A DNA stretch of 6,572 bases from Deltaproteobacteria bacterium (GTDB lineage Bacteria; Myxococcota_A; UBA9160): the NCBI GenBank assembly GCA_003520425.1, contig DOUU01000394.1, forward strand, positions 10,985-17,556. Direction: 5' to 3'. The notes below the pieces were generated by a model. That model saw only the letters and a list, made by a program, of their open reading frames with translations. It was not told where the DNA came from and did no database searches. Below, in pieces: positions 6,219-6,572 of this stretch. Both the position numbers and the translations under genes were made by a program. Each line of letters begins with the position of its first letter. The first letter of the stretch is position 1.

Positions 6219-6572
6219 TCAGTGCGAGCCAGGCACCCGTGTCAGAATTTCCGGCCCGTGCTCGGTGATCAACACCGTATGCTCGAAGTGCGCCGACAGC
6301 GATCCGTCCGCCGTCACGGCGGTCCACTCGTCCTCCAGCATGCGCACGTCCGCCCGCCCCGCGTTTACCATGGGCTCGATGGCAAAGACCATGCCCGGCA
6401 GCAGGCGGGGCCCGTGTCCCGGCTCTCCGAAGTTCGGGATCTGCGGCGTCTCGTGTAGTTTGCGCCCGATCCCATGCCCGACGAACTGACGCACCACGGA
6501 AAAGCCCGCACTCTCCGCCCGTTGCTGCACCGCATGTCCGATATCCGAGAGTCGATTCCCGGGCACCATCTG
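6219..6572 (-). CDS. map: Methionine aminopeptidase type I, C-terminal part (5' end outside window)
   Basis: Removes the initiator methionine from nascent proteins at the ribosome exit, using a two-metal centre in a pita-bread fold. Only the last 117 residues are present; the reading frame is open to the window edge, so the visible ATG at 6569 is internal and not the start. Four active-site residues of the family align without gaps to the E. coli enzyme: the His of GHGIG (local residue 33, E. coli H171), the His of KLHE (40, H178), the Glu of IEPMVN (66, E204) and the Glu of FEHT (97, E235). The two metal-binding aspartates should lie upstream, outside the window. The C-terminus is short, ending soon after the EILT motif, as in type Ia enzymes. 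It precedes rpmJ by 48 bases, matching the common secY-adk-map-rpmJ order. The stop is TGA. The identification is very secure; completeness of the N-terminus cannot be judged. Confidence 0.96.
   Translation of the reverse strand, partial: QMVPGNRLSDIGHAVQQRAESAGFSVVRQFVGHGIGRKLHETPQIPNFGEPGHGPRLLPGMVFAIEPMVNAGRADVRMLEDEWTAVTADGSLSAHFEHTVLITEHGPEILTRVPGSH

Overview
The window is an ordinary, high-GC piece of bacterial core chromosome. Every gene I can support lies on the minus strand, so transcription runs from position 6572 down to 1. In transcription order the genes are: the C-terminal half of methionine aminopeptidase (map), L36 (rpmJ), S13 (rpsM), S11 (rpsK), S4 (rpsD), the RNA polymerase alpha subunit (rpoA), L17 (rplQ), a membrane-anchored TlpA/ResA-like thiol-disulfide protein, an FtsB/DivIC-like division protein, arginyl-tRNA synthetase (argS), and the start of a membrane-anchored Pro/Ala-rich protein that is probably a SPOR-domain protein. 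Two real genes are easy to miss with simple ORF rules: rpmJ has only 37 codons, and the last gene starts with GTG and runs off the window edge.

Region 6572-3061 is the classical end of the spc/alpha ribosomal protein cluster. Genes are separated by 3-48 bases, and several Shine-Dalgarno sequences overlap the previous stop codon, which indicates one polycistronic unit with translational coupling. infA (IF-1), which often lies between map and rpmJ, is absent. Its usual place is a 48-base spacer holding a perfect 7-bp GC hairpin next to the rpmJ ribosome-binding site.

Region 3060-1 continues in the same direction with gaps of 26, 35 and 34 bases and then a stop/start overlap. No intrinsic terminator is visible after rplQ. 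The thioredoxin-like, division, tRNA-charging and SPOR-like genes may therefore be partly co-transcribed with the ribosomal/RNA polymerase genes, although this cannot be proved from sequence alone.

The organism appears to be a high-GC bacterium. FtsB-like and putative SPOR proteins and the argS-SPOR pairing fit a diderm, perhaps a deltaproteobacterium in the broad sense (Myxococcota, Desulfobacterota or a related phylum). That placement is inference from gene order and protein flavour. There are no mobile elements, CRISPR arrays, tRNAs, rRNAs or gene-free stretches over 50 bases. I found no new biological system. The most useful second looks are the hairpin/missing infA, the diverged HIGH and KMSKS motifs in ArgRS, the G8 tract before the ftsB-like gene, and the gene content after rplQ.
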